A stretch of 43,414 nucleotides of DNA, taken from positions 1 to 43,414 of the forward strand of contig NZ_QWLA01000024.1 of assembly GCF_003574095.1 (NCBI RefSeq), read 5' to 3'. The position numbers and the translations under genes were made by a program. Under the pieces are notes generated by a model. That model was not told the origin of the DNA. It made no database searches and saw nothing but the letters and a program-made list of their open reading frames with translations. This DNA comes from Calidithermus roseus (lineage in GTDB: Bacteria; Deinococcota; Deinococci; Deinococcales; Thermaceae). Positions 27,239-36,402 of this stretch are shown here, in pieces; position 1 is the stretch's first letter, and every line of letters starts with the position of its first letter.

Positions 27239-28279
27239 ATGCGTCTGGCCTTCTCCCTGAGCCTGATGGGCTTGTGCTGGGCTGCCGAGTTGCCCCCAGG
27301 TGCCTTTTTGCAGGGCGTGCGTCACGAGTACCAGCGCTTCAACAACTGTGGCCCTGTGACCATCGGCATGGCCATGAGCTTCTGGGGCAGTCGGCAGACC
27401 CAGTACCAAATCGCCCCGGTGCTCAAACCCAACAAGCAGGATAAGAACGTCAGCCCCGAGGAAATGGCCGCCTACGCCCGCGAGCAGGGCTACAGGGTTC
27501 ATCATGGCGTGGCGGGGGATTACGCGTTGCTCAAACGCCTGATCTCGGCGGGTTTTCCGGTGATCGTGGAGACCTGGTTCGTTACCCCGGACGCCGGGGG
27601 CATGGGGCACTACCGCTTGCTGGTCGGCTACGACGACACCAGGGGCATCTTCAACGCCTTCGACTCCTACTACGGTCCCAGGGTCACGCTGCGTTACGGT
27701 GAGTTCGACGGCCTATGGCAGGTCTTCAACCGCGCCTATCTAGTGGTCTATACCGCCGAGCGGGCTTCCAGGGTCGAGGCGATTCTGGGTGAAAGGCTCG
27801 ATAGCCGCACCCTCTGGCAGCGATCACTCGATCTCGCCCGCAAGGAAACCCAGGCCCGGCCCACCAACGCCTTCGCCTGGTTCAACCTGGGGAGCAGTCT
27901 GCTGCGGCTGGGTGATGCCAGGGGGGCGGCGCAGGCTTTCGACCGCTCGAGGAAGCTGCCCCTCAACCGCGCTTACGATCCGGGCCGCCCCACGGGTACG
28001 ATATCCAACTGGCCCTGGCGCATGCTGTGGTACCAGTTCGATCCGCTCGAGGCCTACTACCGCGCAGGCCGCTACCAGGACGTGATCACCCTGACCAGCG
28101 ACGTGCTGGGCCGTGTCAGCGACCACGAGGAGTCCTACTACTGGCGGGCCATGGCACGGGCGGCTATAGGCCAGACCCCGGCAGCCATCAGCGATTTGCA
28201 GGCTGCGCTACGCTACAAACCCAGCTATAGCCAAGCTCGCGAGGCGCTCAGGAAGCTTCAGGGCCAAGCGGGTGGCTGA
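27239..28279 (+). CDS. Secreted C39-like cysteine peptidase with TPR repeats
   Basis: The 346-residue protein has a signal peptide (RLAFSLSLMGLCWAAE), a papain-like C39_2 domain with C37 (FNNCGPVTIGMAMSFWG), H124 (GMGHYRLLVGYDD) and D142 (FNAFDSYYG), then TPR-like helices (about 205-340: NAFAWFNLGSSLLRLGDARGA; SYYWRAMARAAIGQTPAAIS). The catalytic triad appears complete, so it may be an active extracytoplasmic peptidase or thioester/peptide-binding protein. The ATG at 27239 is 8 nt after GGAG. It directly follows the winged-helix gene; no ABC exporter is nearby, so it is not a bacteriocin-transporter domain. Confidence 0.85.
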   Translation: MRLAFSLSLMGLCWAAELPPGAFLQGVRHEYQRFNNCGPVTIGMAMSFWGSRQTQYQIAPVLKPNKQDKNVSPEEMAAYAREQGYRVHHGVAGDYALLKRLISAGFPVIVETWFVTPDAGGMGHYRLLVGYDDTRGIFNAFDSYYGPRVTLRYGEFDGLWQVFNRAYLVVYTAERASRVEAILGERLDSRTLWQRSLDLARKETQARPTNAFAWFNLGSSLLRLGDARGAAQAFDRSRKLPLNRAYDPGRPTGTISNWPWRMLWYQFDPLEAYYRAGRYQDVITLTSDVLGRVSDHEESYYWRAMARAAIGQTPAAISDLQAALRYKPSYSQAREALRKLQGQAGG

Positions 28280-28392
28280 TACGCTGAACACCCTTTCTCT
28301 ACCGGGGGCAAGGGGGGATATTCACTCCCGACCCTCGATTCCTCTAGCAACTTCTTTGGAGGCAAATCCGCTTGGCCCGTGTTCGCCCCTTT

Positions 28393-29397
28393 TTAGGCGT
28401 AGCCCAGCACTTCCTTGCGCTTCCTGCCCCACTCGAGGGCGCTGCGGATGCCGTCCTCGAGGCTCAGCTGGGTTTTCCAGCCCAACAGTTCCCAGGCTTT
28501 ATCGGCGTTGGCGTAAGCTCCCGCCGTGTCGCCGGGGCGGCGGGGGCCTTCGCGCTTGTTGATGGGTGAGCCCCAAACCTTTTCAAACGCCGCCACCAGC
28601 TCCTTTACGGTGTTCCCGTGACCGCTGCCGAGGTTGATGACCTCGTAGGTGTTGGAGGTTCTGGCCAGCGCCTCGTCGAAGCGCTCGACGGCCCTGACGT
28701 GGGCCATGGCCAGGTCCCAGACGTGGATGTAGTCGCGGATGCCGGTACCGTCGCGGGTGGGATAGTCGGTGCCGGTGATCTGGAAGTAGGGGAGCTTGCC
28801 CAAGGCAGTGTCTACCAACCGGCCCAGCACGTGGGATGGATCGCGCACCTGCAACCCCGAGCGCAGCTTGGGGTCGGCCCCGATGGGATTGAAGTAGCGC
28901 AGGGCAATTCCCCGCAGACGGGTGGCGCGGGTGAGGTCTTGCAGCACCATCTCCATCATGTATTTGGTACGGGCATAAGGTGAGCCAGGCTTCAAGGGGG
29001 AGTCCTCGGTGACCTTGAATCCTGGCACGGTATCGTAGATGGAAGCCGAGGAGCTGAAGACCACTCGTGGATAACCCAGTTCCTCGAGGTGCTTGAACAG
29101 CTCGAGCGACTTGCAGACGTTCTCGCGGTAGTAGAGGTAGGGCTGCTCGACCGATTCGGGCACGACGATCAGGGCGGCGCAGTGGATGGTGGCGTGGATG
29201 TCGGGGTGATCGTCAAAAACGCGCTCCAACAGGCTGCGGTCGGCGATGTCGCCGTGGTAGAAGGCCCGGCCCCGTATGAACTCCGGGCGACCGGTGACTA
29301 AAGAGTCGAGGATGACGGGGGTGTGTCCGCTATCCTCCAGGGCGCTGGCGACGGTGCTGCCGATGTAGCCTGCTCCTCCCGTGATCAGTACTTTCAT
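28393..29397 (-). CDS. galE: UDP-glucose 4-epimerase
   Basis: The 334-residue extended SDR enzyme has the NAD-binding GGAGYIG (7-13) at the N-terminus, Ser in FSSSASIYD (near 115-121) and the YxxxK pair Y141/K145 in SPYARTKYM. A C-terminal TSNTYEVINLGSGHGNTVKELV segment matches GalE. It interconverts UDP-glucose and UDP-galactose for sugar and envelope metabolism. TATACT (29405-29410) is 7 nt before the ATG, indicating a leaderless mRNA. It is divergent from guaB. Confidence 0.94.
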   Translation of the reverse strand: MKVLITGGAGYIGSTVASALEDSGHTPVILDSLVTGRPEFIRGRAFYHGDIADRSLLERVFDDHPDIHATIHCAALIVVPESVEQPYLYYRENVCKSLELFKHLEELGYPRVVFSSSASIYDTVPGFKVTEDSPLKPGSPYARTKYMMEMVLQDLTRATRLRGIALRYFNPIGADPKLRSGLQVRDPSHVLGRLVDTALGKLPYFQITGTDYPTRDGTGIRDYIHVWDLAMAHVRAVERFDEALARTSNTYEVINLGSGHGNTVKELVAAFEKVWGSPINKREGPRRPGDTAGAYANADKAWELLGWKTQLSLEDGIRSALEWGRKRKEVLGYA

Positions 29398-29404
29398 GGG
29401 GCAC

Positions 29405-29410
29405 AGTATA
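29405..29410 (-). promoter_or_regulatory. -10 box of the galE promoter (leaderless)
   Basis: TATACT on the minus strand lies 7 nt before the galE ATG, with no ribosome-binding site. Confidence 0.7.
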
Positions 29411-29433
29411 CATGGAGCTGGTTTTGTTGGCTT

Positions 29434-29447
29434 ACGAAAATTTTCGT
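29434..29447. promoter_or_regulatory. 14-bp perfect palindrome in the galE-guaB spacer
   Basis: ACGAAAATTTTCGT is an uninterrupted palindrome in a locally AT-rich stretch (29420-29465). It lies about 25 bp upstream of the galE -10 box and about 84 bp upstream of the guaB -10 box. A further TTTCG follows at 29452-29456. Confidence 0.45.
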
Positions 29448-29464
29448 TATCTTTCGATTTGTGA

Positions 29465-31057
<1,593 letters not shown>

Positions 31058-31112
31058 ACTCGAGCCCCGGCAATAGGTGCAGGGCCGGGCCCCACCGTGG
31101 CACAACCTTGCC

Positions 31113-31670
31113 GTGAAGCGCTTGTTATGGGTAATTTCGGCGGCCTTCGCGGTTGTGGCAGCCCAGGGAGGCGTTTCGCTGGGGCGCTTTGAAACCCCTG
31201 GGAGCCGGGTGGTGTACTTCAGTGAGGGCAGCGCGGGACACCACTACCGCCTGTACAGCAAGGTGGCGGTGGGGGAGACTTTCCTCACCTACGCCCGGGC
31301 CTCGGGGGTGCTCTCGAGCACGGTACCCTCGTGCCAGACCTGGACCTACCAGGGCATCCTCTCCGAGAGCTTCGTCCTCGAGCTCAGCGAGTTCAACGCC
31401 GCGCGGGATTCGGCTTTAGCCCGCTCGCTCATCACTCAAGCGGGGCGGGCCAGCCGCTCCGGCGACACCAGGGCCTACGCCCAGGCCGTGACCCTGCTGT
31501 GCAGCAGCGGCGAAATGGGGATCGGGCCCATCAAGACCCGCACGGTCTACGTGCCGGTGCAGTTCGTCACGCGGGTGAGCACCTCGGGCATGCTAGGCCG
31601 TCCGGTGCTGCTCAAGCTGATGCTCAACCCCGACGACTACACCCTCGAGGCCGACCTCGAACCGCGCTAG
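31113..31670 (+). CDS. Hypothetical secreted protein
   Basis: The product of about 185 residues has a signal peptide (VKRLLWVISAAFAVVAAQGG) and a beta-rich mature region with two cysteines (VPSCQTWTY, TLLCSSGEM) that could form a disulphide, ending LKLMLNPDDYTLEADLEPR. I recognise no family. The GTG at 31113 was chosen because the signal peptide starts there; an in-frame ATG at 31077 adds twelve non-signal residues. It lies 55 bp downstream of guaB on the same strand and could be read through from it. Confidence 0.7.
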   Translation: MKRLLWVISAAFAVVAAQGGVSLGRFETPGSRVVYFSEGSAGHHYRLYSKVAVGETFLTYARASGVLSSTVPSCQTWTYQGILSESFVLELSEFNAARDSALARSLITQAGRASRSGDTRAYAQAVTLLCSSGEMGIGPIKTRTVYVPVQFVTRVSTSGMLGRPVLLKLMLNPDDYTLEADLEPR

Positions 31671-31693
31671 AGTGCGTGTGGCGTTTTGCCCTT

Positions 31694-31718
31694 GGCTATC
31701 GGCTATCGACTATCGACC
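31694..31718. repeat. Dispersed short repeat, family 1 (copy 3)
   Basis: The segment starts GGCTATCGGCTATCGAC, three near-tandem CTATCG units. It lies directly upstream of the TATACA box of the next gene, at a distance that places a TCGACT sequence (31706-31711) 17 bp before that box. Confidence 0.55.
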
Positions 31719-31728
31719 TCATGCGGCG

Positions 31729-31734
31729 TATACA
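31729..31734 (+). promoter_or_regulatory. -10 box before the HExxH protein gene
   Basis: TATACA lies 9 nt before the GTG at 31744. TCGACT, one base from TTGACT, is 17 bp upstream inside the dispersed repeat. Confidence 0.5.
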
Positions 31735-31743
31735 ATTCCCCCT

Positions 31744-32556
31744 GTGCAGGCCCTCCCTCATCCCCATCTCCCCACCCAAGCCTCGGAGGGATCGGTGCTC
31801 AGGGCCAGGGCCATGCAGGGTTACTTGCTCGAGCTGCGTTCCGCCCTCAGCCGCTATCGCCCGATTCCCAGCATTCACCTGATGGTGCTGGGCCAGGAGG
31901 ATTGGAACGCGAGGGCCCGTAATCCCTACGGCTTCGCCTTTCAGCGCACCAGCCCCAGCGGGGGCCTGTTCGTCTTCCTTCCGGCTCGTTACCCGGAGCG
32001 CCTGCTGTGGCGTTTGCGTGAGGTGCTGCTTCCTGCGGCCAAGCAGGACGGACTGCCCGGCAAGCTCGAGGAGTTCCTCGACCTCAACTTAGGTCACGAG
32101 TACGCCCATGCGGTGGCGGTAGCCTGGGGATTGCGTACACGGGTGCGCTGGGTGGATGAGTTCCTCGCCAACTACTTGTGGCTGCTGGCCCTCTGGCAAA
32201 CCAACCCCGACTTCTTCAAGCTGGCCAGAGCCTGGGGCCACACCCTGACCCACCTGACCCCCAGCGACCCCCAGCTCGGCAGCTACGAGCGCAAGAAGCC
32301 GGGAGTCTCCGACCAGCTCTGGTTCCAAGGACAGTTCACCAGCCTGGCCGCTGAGTTGGTGGGCAAGCACCAGGATCGGCTGCTCCTGGGGCTACTCGAG
32401 GCCGCTCCGCTCAAACGCTCGACGGTCCACAAGGTACTGGTAGGGCTCGAGCCCAGCTTCAAGCGGTGGTTCGCTGAGTTCTCGCCCAAAAAGCAAAGGC
32501 TTTCCCCCCTCGAGGAGCAAAGCGTGGGGTGGGAAAGCCTGGGCCAGGAGAGCTAG
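31744..32556 (+). CDS. Putative metallopeptidase-like protein with HExxH motif
   Basis: The 270-residue product contains LGHEYAHAVAVAW (H118, E119, H122) followed by WVDEFLANY with E139, the spacing expected of a gluzincin-like zinc site. The rest is helical and basic, with no signal peptide visible, so it is probably cytoplasmic. I cannot name a family and activity is unproven. The GTG at 31744 is preferred because TATACA is 9 nt upstream; an in-frame start at 31672 would run through the repeat and the promoter. It ends 8 bp from convergent thiN. Confidence 0.75.
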   Translation: MQALPHPHLPTQASEGSVLRARAMQGYLLELRSALSRYRPIPSIHLMVLGQEDWNARARNPYGFAFQRTSPSGGLFVFLPARYPERLLWRLREVLLPAAKQDGLPGKLEEFLDLNLGHEYAHAVAVAWGLRTRVRWVDEFLANYLWLLALWQTNPDFFKLARAWGHTLTHLTPSDPQLGSYERKKPGVSDQLWFQGQFTSLAAELVGKHQDRLLLGLLEAAPLKRSTVHKVLVGLEPSFKRWFAEFSPKKQRLSPLEEQSVGWESLGQES

Positions 32557-32564
32557 AGTGCTTC

Positions 32565-33206
32565 TTATTTGAATTGCGCGATCAGAATCCCGTAGCCCTG
32601 GGCCAGTTCGACCTCCAGACCCTCGGGGCTCGTGACCTGGTTGGACAGGGTCAGACTCTCGCCTAGCGCGACCTGAGTCTGTGCCAGCTCCCACCGGGCG
32701 CCCCGGATGCCCAGCCCATGCAGGTCGGTCAGGGGGATGAGGCTGAAGGGGGTCGAGGGGGGGAAGTCGAAGCGGTGGCGACCTGGCAGCAGGGGGTGGG
32801 CTTCCTCGAGGCCGCTGCTGAGGACGATTCTGAGCCCCTGGCGGGCCAGGGTGAGGGCCAGGGTGAGGTGGGCCAGGCTGTGGTCGCTCTGACCGCCCAG
32901 CGCTCCCAGCAACAGCAATTCCCCCGCTCCCCTCGAGCGCGCCGCTACGATAGCCAACTCACCGTCGGTCTTGTCCTTTTCCCTGGGGTACACCTCGCGG
33001 GGCACCTCGGGGTACTGAGCCAGCAACTCGGGGGGGCTGGAGTCGAAATCCCCGACCCACAGCTCCACCGGGAGCCCCAGCGCCCGGGCATGGACCATCC
33101 CGCCATCGGCGGCGATGACCCGCAAGCCCTCGCCACGCTCGAGCTCCCGGCGCAGGCGGGGGGTGATTTCCAGCCTTCCGCCCAGCAGGATGGCAAAACG
33201 GCTCAC
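32565..33206 (-). CDS. thiN: Thiamine pyrophosphokinase
   Basis: The 213-residue enzyme transfers pyrophosphate from ATP to thiamine. Motifs: RVIAADGGMVHARALG, WVGDFDSSP, EKDKTDGELA and GALGGQSDHSLAHL (family signature), with a C-terminal beta-sandwich including TLSNQVTSPEGLEVELAQG. The GTG start at 33206 is 4 nt after GGAGG and overlaps the ABC ATPase stop in GTGA, so the two are translationally coupled. This suggests that the transporter handles thiamine or a precursor. Confidence 0.92.
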   Translation of the reverse strand: MSRFAILLGGRLEITPRLRRELERGEGLRVIAADGGMVHARALGLPVELWVGDFDSSPPELLAQYPEVPREVYPREKDKTDGELAIVAARSRGAGELLLLGALGGQSDHSLAHLTLALTLARQGLRIVLSSGLEEAHPLLPGRHRFDFPPSTPFSLIPLTDLHGLGIRGARWELAQTQVALGESLTLSNQVTSPEGLEVELAQGYGILIAQFK

Positions 33207-34162
33207 GCACCCTCCAGGGGGATGAGTCGGCTGAGGTTGAGGCTCAGGGACAGGCTCTGGCCTTCCTGCCAGGCGCTTTCGCCGCTCTCGTGGTACAGGC
33301 GCAGCCCCTGCCACTCCAGCCAGTAGCCTACCCGCTCGCCCATGAACAGCCGCTCGAGCACCCGCGCCTGTGGGCCCCGACCCAGCTCCAGCGCTGCCGA
33401 GGGGATCAGATGGGCTTTGCGGGGCAGTCCCAGCTGGGACGACTCTTCGGGCGAAAGCAGGTTGCGATGACCCAGGAAGCGCGCTACCCAGGGGTCGGCG
33501 GGATGGTGGTAGAGGGTTTCGGGAGAGCCAAGCTGTGCCAGGCGACCTTCCCGCATCACCGCGACCTGGTCGGCCAGTAGGAAGGCTTCTTGCTGGTCGT
33601 GGGTGACCACGATGGCGGTGGGACCGTCGCCCGAGAGCAACTCCCGCAGCTCGAGGACGAGCGCCTCGCGCAGCCTGCGGTCCAGCGCGCCCAGCGGCTC
33701 ATCCAGCAGGAGCAGGTCAGGGTTGGGGGCCATGGCCCGCGCCAGTGCGACCCGCTGCCGCTCGCCGCCGGAGAGCAGGTGGGGCAGCTTGTGAGCCTGA
33801 GGGGTGAGGTGAGTCTGCTCGAGCAAGGCCCGGACCCGTTGCTCCAGCCGCTCTTTGGGCCAGCTCGCCTCGCGCAGTCCGAAAGCGATGTTCTCGTAGA
33901 CGCTGAGGTGAGGGAAGAGGGCAAAATCCTGAAACAGCATCCCCACCCGGCGTTTTTCCGGGGGCAGGGCCAGCAACTCCCGCCCCTCCATGCGGATGGA
34001 GCCGGAGTCGGGGTACTCGAGACCGGCGATCAGCCGCAGCACGGTGCTCTTGCCCGAACCCGAAGGGCCTAGCAGGGCCAGGGTCTGCCCCTTGGGCAGG
34101 GTCAGGGAGAGCTCGAGGCTGAAGCCCGGATAGCTCTTGCGCAGTTCCCGCAAAGCCAGCAC
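33203..34162 (-). CDS. ABC transporter ATP-binding protein (possible thiamine importer ATPase)
   Basis: The 319-residue ATPase has Walker A GPSGSGKST, Q-loop FQDFALFPHLSV, signature LLSGGERQRVALARAM, Walker B LLLLDEPLGALD and switch His in VVTHDQQEAF. A C-terminal TOBE-like region (about 235-319) makes it longer than E. coli ThiQ and closer to the FbpC/PotA group. Coupling to thiN points to thiamine transport, but no permease or binding protein is in the window. The GTG at 34162 has TAATTT 7 nt upstream (leaderless type); longer frames would cross the divergent nnr gene. Confidence 0.9.
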   Translation of the reverse strand: MLALRELRKSYPGFSLELSLTLPKGQTLALLGPSGSGKSTVLRLIAGLEYPDSGSIRMEGRELLALPPEKRRVGMLFQDFALFPHLSVYENIAFGLREASWPKERLEQRVRALLEQTHLTPQAHKLPHLLSGGERQRVALARAMAPNPDLLLLDEPLGALDRRLREALVLELRELLSGDGPTAIVVTHDQQEAFLLADQVAVMREGRLAQLGSPETLYHHPADPWVARFLGHRNLLSPEESSQLGLPRKAHLIPSAALELGRGPQARVLERLFMGERVGYWLEWQGLRLYHESGESAWQEGQSLSLSLNLSRLIPLEGA

Positions 34163-34169
34163 GGTCCTC

Positions 34170-34187
34170 AAATTACACCGATAGAAT
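34170..34187. promoter_or_regulatory. Compact bidirectional promoter between ABC ATPase and nnr
   Basis: The minus-strand TAATTT (34170-34175) is 7 nt before the ABC gene GTG, and the plus-strand TAGAAT (34182-34187) is 6 nt before the nnr GTG. The two -10 boxes are 6 bp apart and only 31 bp separate the start codons. Confidence 0.65.
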
Positions 34188-34193
34188 TCAGCC

Positions 34194-35663
34194 GTGGCTA
34201 CGATGCGGCTGTTCACTTCCCAACGCATGCGCCAGGCCGACGCCACGGCTGTTGGGCTTGGTTTTCCTAGCCTGCTGCTGATGGAAGCGGCGGGCAGGGC
34301 CGTGGCCGAGTGGGTGCTGGAGCGCTTCCCCGGAAGGCCGGTGGCCGTGCTGTGTGGCAGAGGCAACAACGGGGGCGACGGGCTGGTGGCGGCGCGACAC
34401 CTGATGCTGGCGGGGGCCAGGGTGCGGGTCTTTGCGGCGGAAGGCCACTCCGGCGACGCAGCCCAGATGCAGCGGGCCTTGCAGGCTCACGCTCTGGAGC
34501 CTCGCCCGCTCGAGCAGTGGCAGCCGCAGCCGGGCGAGGTCATCGTGGATGCCCTCTTCGGCACGGGCCTGAACCGCCGCCTCGAGGGCTCCTGGGCCGA
34601 GTTGGTGGGTCGGATCAACGCCTCGTCGTGCCCCGTGGTCGCGGTGGATCTGCCCTCGGGCCTGCCCTTTGAGCCTCACGTCCGGGCTCACAGCACGCTG
34701 GTCCTGGCCGCCCTCAAGAGTGAGCACCTATTCTATCCCTGGCGGGAGGCTTGCGGGCGCATCGTGCTGGCGGGGATCGGGATGCCGGAGCGCTCCCTCT
34801 TCCAGCCCGACCTCCCCGAACTCCTCACTCCCCAGGCGATGGCGGCCCTCTTGCCTCGCCGCTCGGGCGATGCCCACAAGGGCAGCGTGGGCCGGGTGCT
34901 GATCGCCGGGGGTTACGCCAACTACACCGGAGCCCCGGCGCTGGCCGCGCTGGGGGCACACCGGGCGGGAGCAGGGCTGGTGAGCGTGGCCTATCCCGCC
35001 GGGCTCGAGCTCCACCTGCCGCTGGAGTCCGTCCGCTATCCGCAGGAGCACTGGTCGCCCGAGGGTCTGAGCCACGTCAGGGCCGAAGCCGCCGCGGTTG
35101 GGATGGGCGCGGGGCCGCAGGCCGAGCCAGCGGCGCAGGCCGTGCTCTCGCGCCGAATACCCACCGTCCTGGACGCCGACGCTTTGCAGCCGGGGATCGT
35201 GGAGTCGTACGCTCGAGCCGGCACGCCTGCCGTGATCACCCCCCACCCCGGCGAGGCGGCGCGGTTGCTGGGAAGTGAGGCCGCTTCCATCGCAGCGAGC
35301 CCGCTCGAGGCTGCCCGCACGCTGGCTGAACGCTTCGCGGGGGTGACGGTGGTGCTCAAGGGCGGGCCAACGGTCCTGGCGCGGCAGAGGGGGAGCGGGG
35401 TCGAACTGGCGGTAGGCACCACCGGCAACCCGGCCATGGCCAGCGGCGGGATGGGCGACGTGCTCTCCGGGGTGATCGCCGCCCTGCTGGCGGCGGGCCT
35501 GGAGCCGTGGGACGCGGCGCGGCTGGGGGTGTACCTGCACGGCCTCAGCGGGGACCGCCGGGGCCAGGTGGGTTTGCTGGCCCACGACCTGGCCGAGGAA
35601 CTACCTCAGGCCAGGGCCGCGCTCGAGCGGGGCGAGGTCAGGGCTTTCTGGGAGTGGAGGTAG
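34194..35663 (+). CDS. nnr: Bifunctional NAD(P)H-hydrate epimerase / ADP-dependent dehydratase
   Basis: The 489-residue repair enzyme fuses the NnrE epimerase (about 1-205: SLLLMEAAGRAVAEW, CGRGNNGGDGLVAARHL, VDALFGTGL, VVAVDLPSGL) to the NnrD dehydratase (about 220-485: HKGSVGRVLIAGG, GAHRAGAGLV, VITPHPGEAARLLG, VLKGGPTV, NPAMASGGMGDVLSGVIAALLA). It restores hydrated NAD(P)H, relevant at high temperature where hydration is faster. The GTG at 34194 follows TAGAAT by 6 nt; an in-frame ATG lies three codons on. The 3' end overlaps the convergent membrane protein gene by 26 bp. Confidence 0.94.
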   Translation: MATMRLFTSQRMRQADATAVGLGFPSLLLMEAAGRAVAEWVLERFPGRPVAVLCGRGNNGGDGLVAARHLMLAGARVRVFAAEGHSGDAAQMQRALQAHALEPRPLEQWQPQPGEVIVDALFGTGLNRRLEGSWAELVGRINASSCPVVAVDLPSGLPFEPHVRAHSTLVLAALKSEHLFYPWREACGRIVLAGIGMPERSLFQPDLPELLTPQAMAALLPRRSGDAHKGSVGRVLIAGGYANYTGAPALAALGAHRAGAGLVSVAYPAGLELHLPLESVRYPQEHWSPEGLSHVRAEAAAVGMGAGPQAEPAAQAVLSRRIPTVLDADALQPGIVESYARAGTPAVITPHPGEAARLLGSEAASIAASPLEAARTLAERFAGVTVVLKGGPTVLARQRGSGVELAVGTTGNPAMASGGMGDVLSGVIAALLAAGLEPWDAARLGVYLHGLSGDRRGQVGLLAHDLAEELPQARAALERGEVRAFWEWR

Positions 35664-36387
35664 CCTTCAGGCCGGGCTTTTGGGCGGGGATCGCCACCCT
35701 GGAGGCCGTCCACACCAGCAGGCTGATCCCGCCGAGCCAGAACAGGTCGTACAGCACCGTGGTCCACCGGGCCGGACCCCCCAGCACCGAGACCACCCGC
35801 GCCAGGCTGACGAGCACCAGCGCCAGGCTCAGCGCGCTGAGGCTGCGGGCGATGCGACCCCCGGCCAGCACGGCGGCCTGCTGGATGTAGATCATGGTCA
35901 GGAAGAACACCACCCCCTGGTAGACCATGCTGAGGGCGCTCAAGCTGCGGAAAGCCTGGACGAAGACCACCAGCAAGACCGCCGAGATCACTGCGATGAG
36001 GGTGAAGCGCAGAGCGTTGCCCGTGGGGTAGAGCCCGTTGCGTTCCATGGCCCAGGGCAGCAGGGCGCCCATCGCCAGCACCAGCAGGGCACTCAGCAGG
36101 TAGATCCCCTCCCGCACGGCTTCCGGCCCTCCAAGGTTGGGACCCAGCTTGGTCAGCGCGAGCGAGGAATCCCCCACCCCCAGCAGCACCAGCCCCACGG
36201 CCAGGCCGGCCAGGGGAAGGCGCACTACTGCAGGCGAGCGGCTGGCCAGGCTCCACAGCATCGTCACCCCCAGGAAATCGGCCAGGGTGACCGCGGCGCT
36301 GCGCACGAACTCGCTGCTCAGTACCCCCGCGGCCCAGACCAGCCACAGCGCGGCCATCAGATACATTGGAGTTGTCAGATTTCTCAT
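35638..36387 (-). CDS. Polytopic membrane protein of unknown function
   Basis: The 249-residue protein has about seven hydrophobic helices (YLMAALWLVWAAGVL, LPLAGLAVGLVLLGVG, IYLLSALLVLAMGALL, FTLIAVISAVLLVVFVQAF, MVYQGVVFFLTMIYI, ALSLALVLVSLARVV, VLYDLFWLGGISLLV) and a short basic tail. The topology resembles seven-helix sensory membrane modules, but I recognise no family and no soluble output domain is attached. The ATG at 36387 has an extended -10 (TGA-TACAAT) 6 nt upstream, so it has its own leaderless transcript although it follows the PATAN-like gene. Confidence 0.8.
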   Translation of the reverse strand: MRNLTTPMYLMAALWLVWAAGVLSSEFVRSAAVTLADFLGVTMLWSLASRSPAVVRLPLAGLAVGLVLLGVGDSSLALTKLGPNLGGPEAVREGIYLLSALLVLAMGALLPWAMERNGLYPTGNALRFTLIAVISAVLLVVFVQAFRSLSALSMVYQGVVFFLTMIYIQQAAVLAGGRIARSLSALSLALVLVSLARVVSVLGGPARWTTVLYDLFWLGGISLLVWTASRVAIPAQKPGLKATSTPRKP

Positions 36388-36393
36388 GAAGCG

Positions 36394-36402
36394 ATTGTAT
36401 CA
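36394..36402 (-). promoter_or_regulatory. Extended -10 promoter of the membrane protein gene
   Basis: TGATACAAT on the minus strand: TACAAT (36394-36399) is 6 nt before the ATG. The TGA of the extended -10 is also the stop codon of the preceding gene (36400-36402). Confidence 0.6.

Noticed and set aside
34163-34369. Longer N-terminus for the ABC ATPase reaching 34369
   Set aside because: It would run antisense through nnr and through the divergent promoter; the ATPase domain begins exactly at the GTG at 34162.
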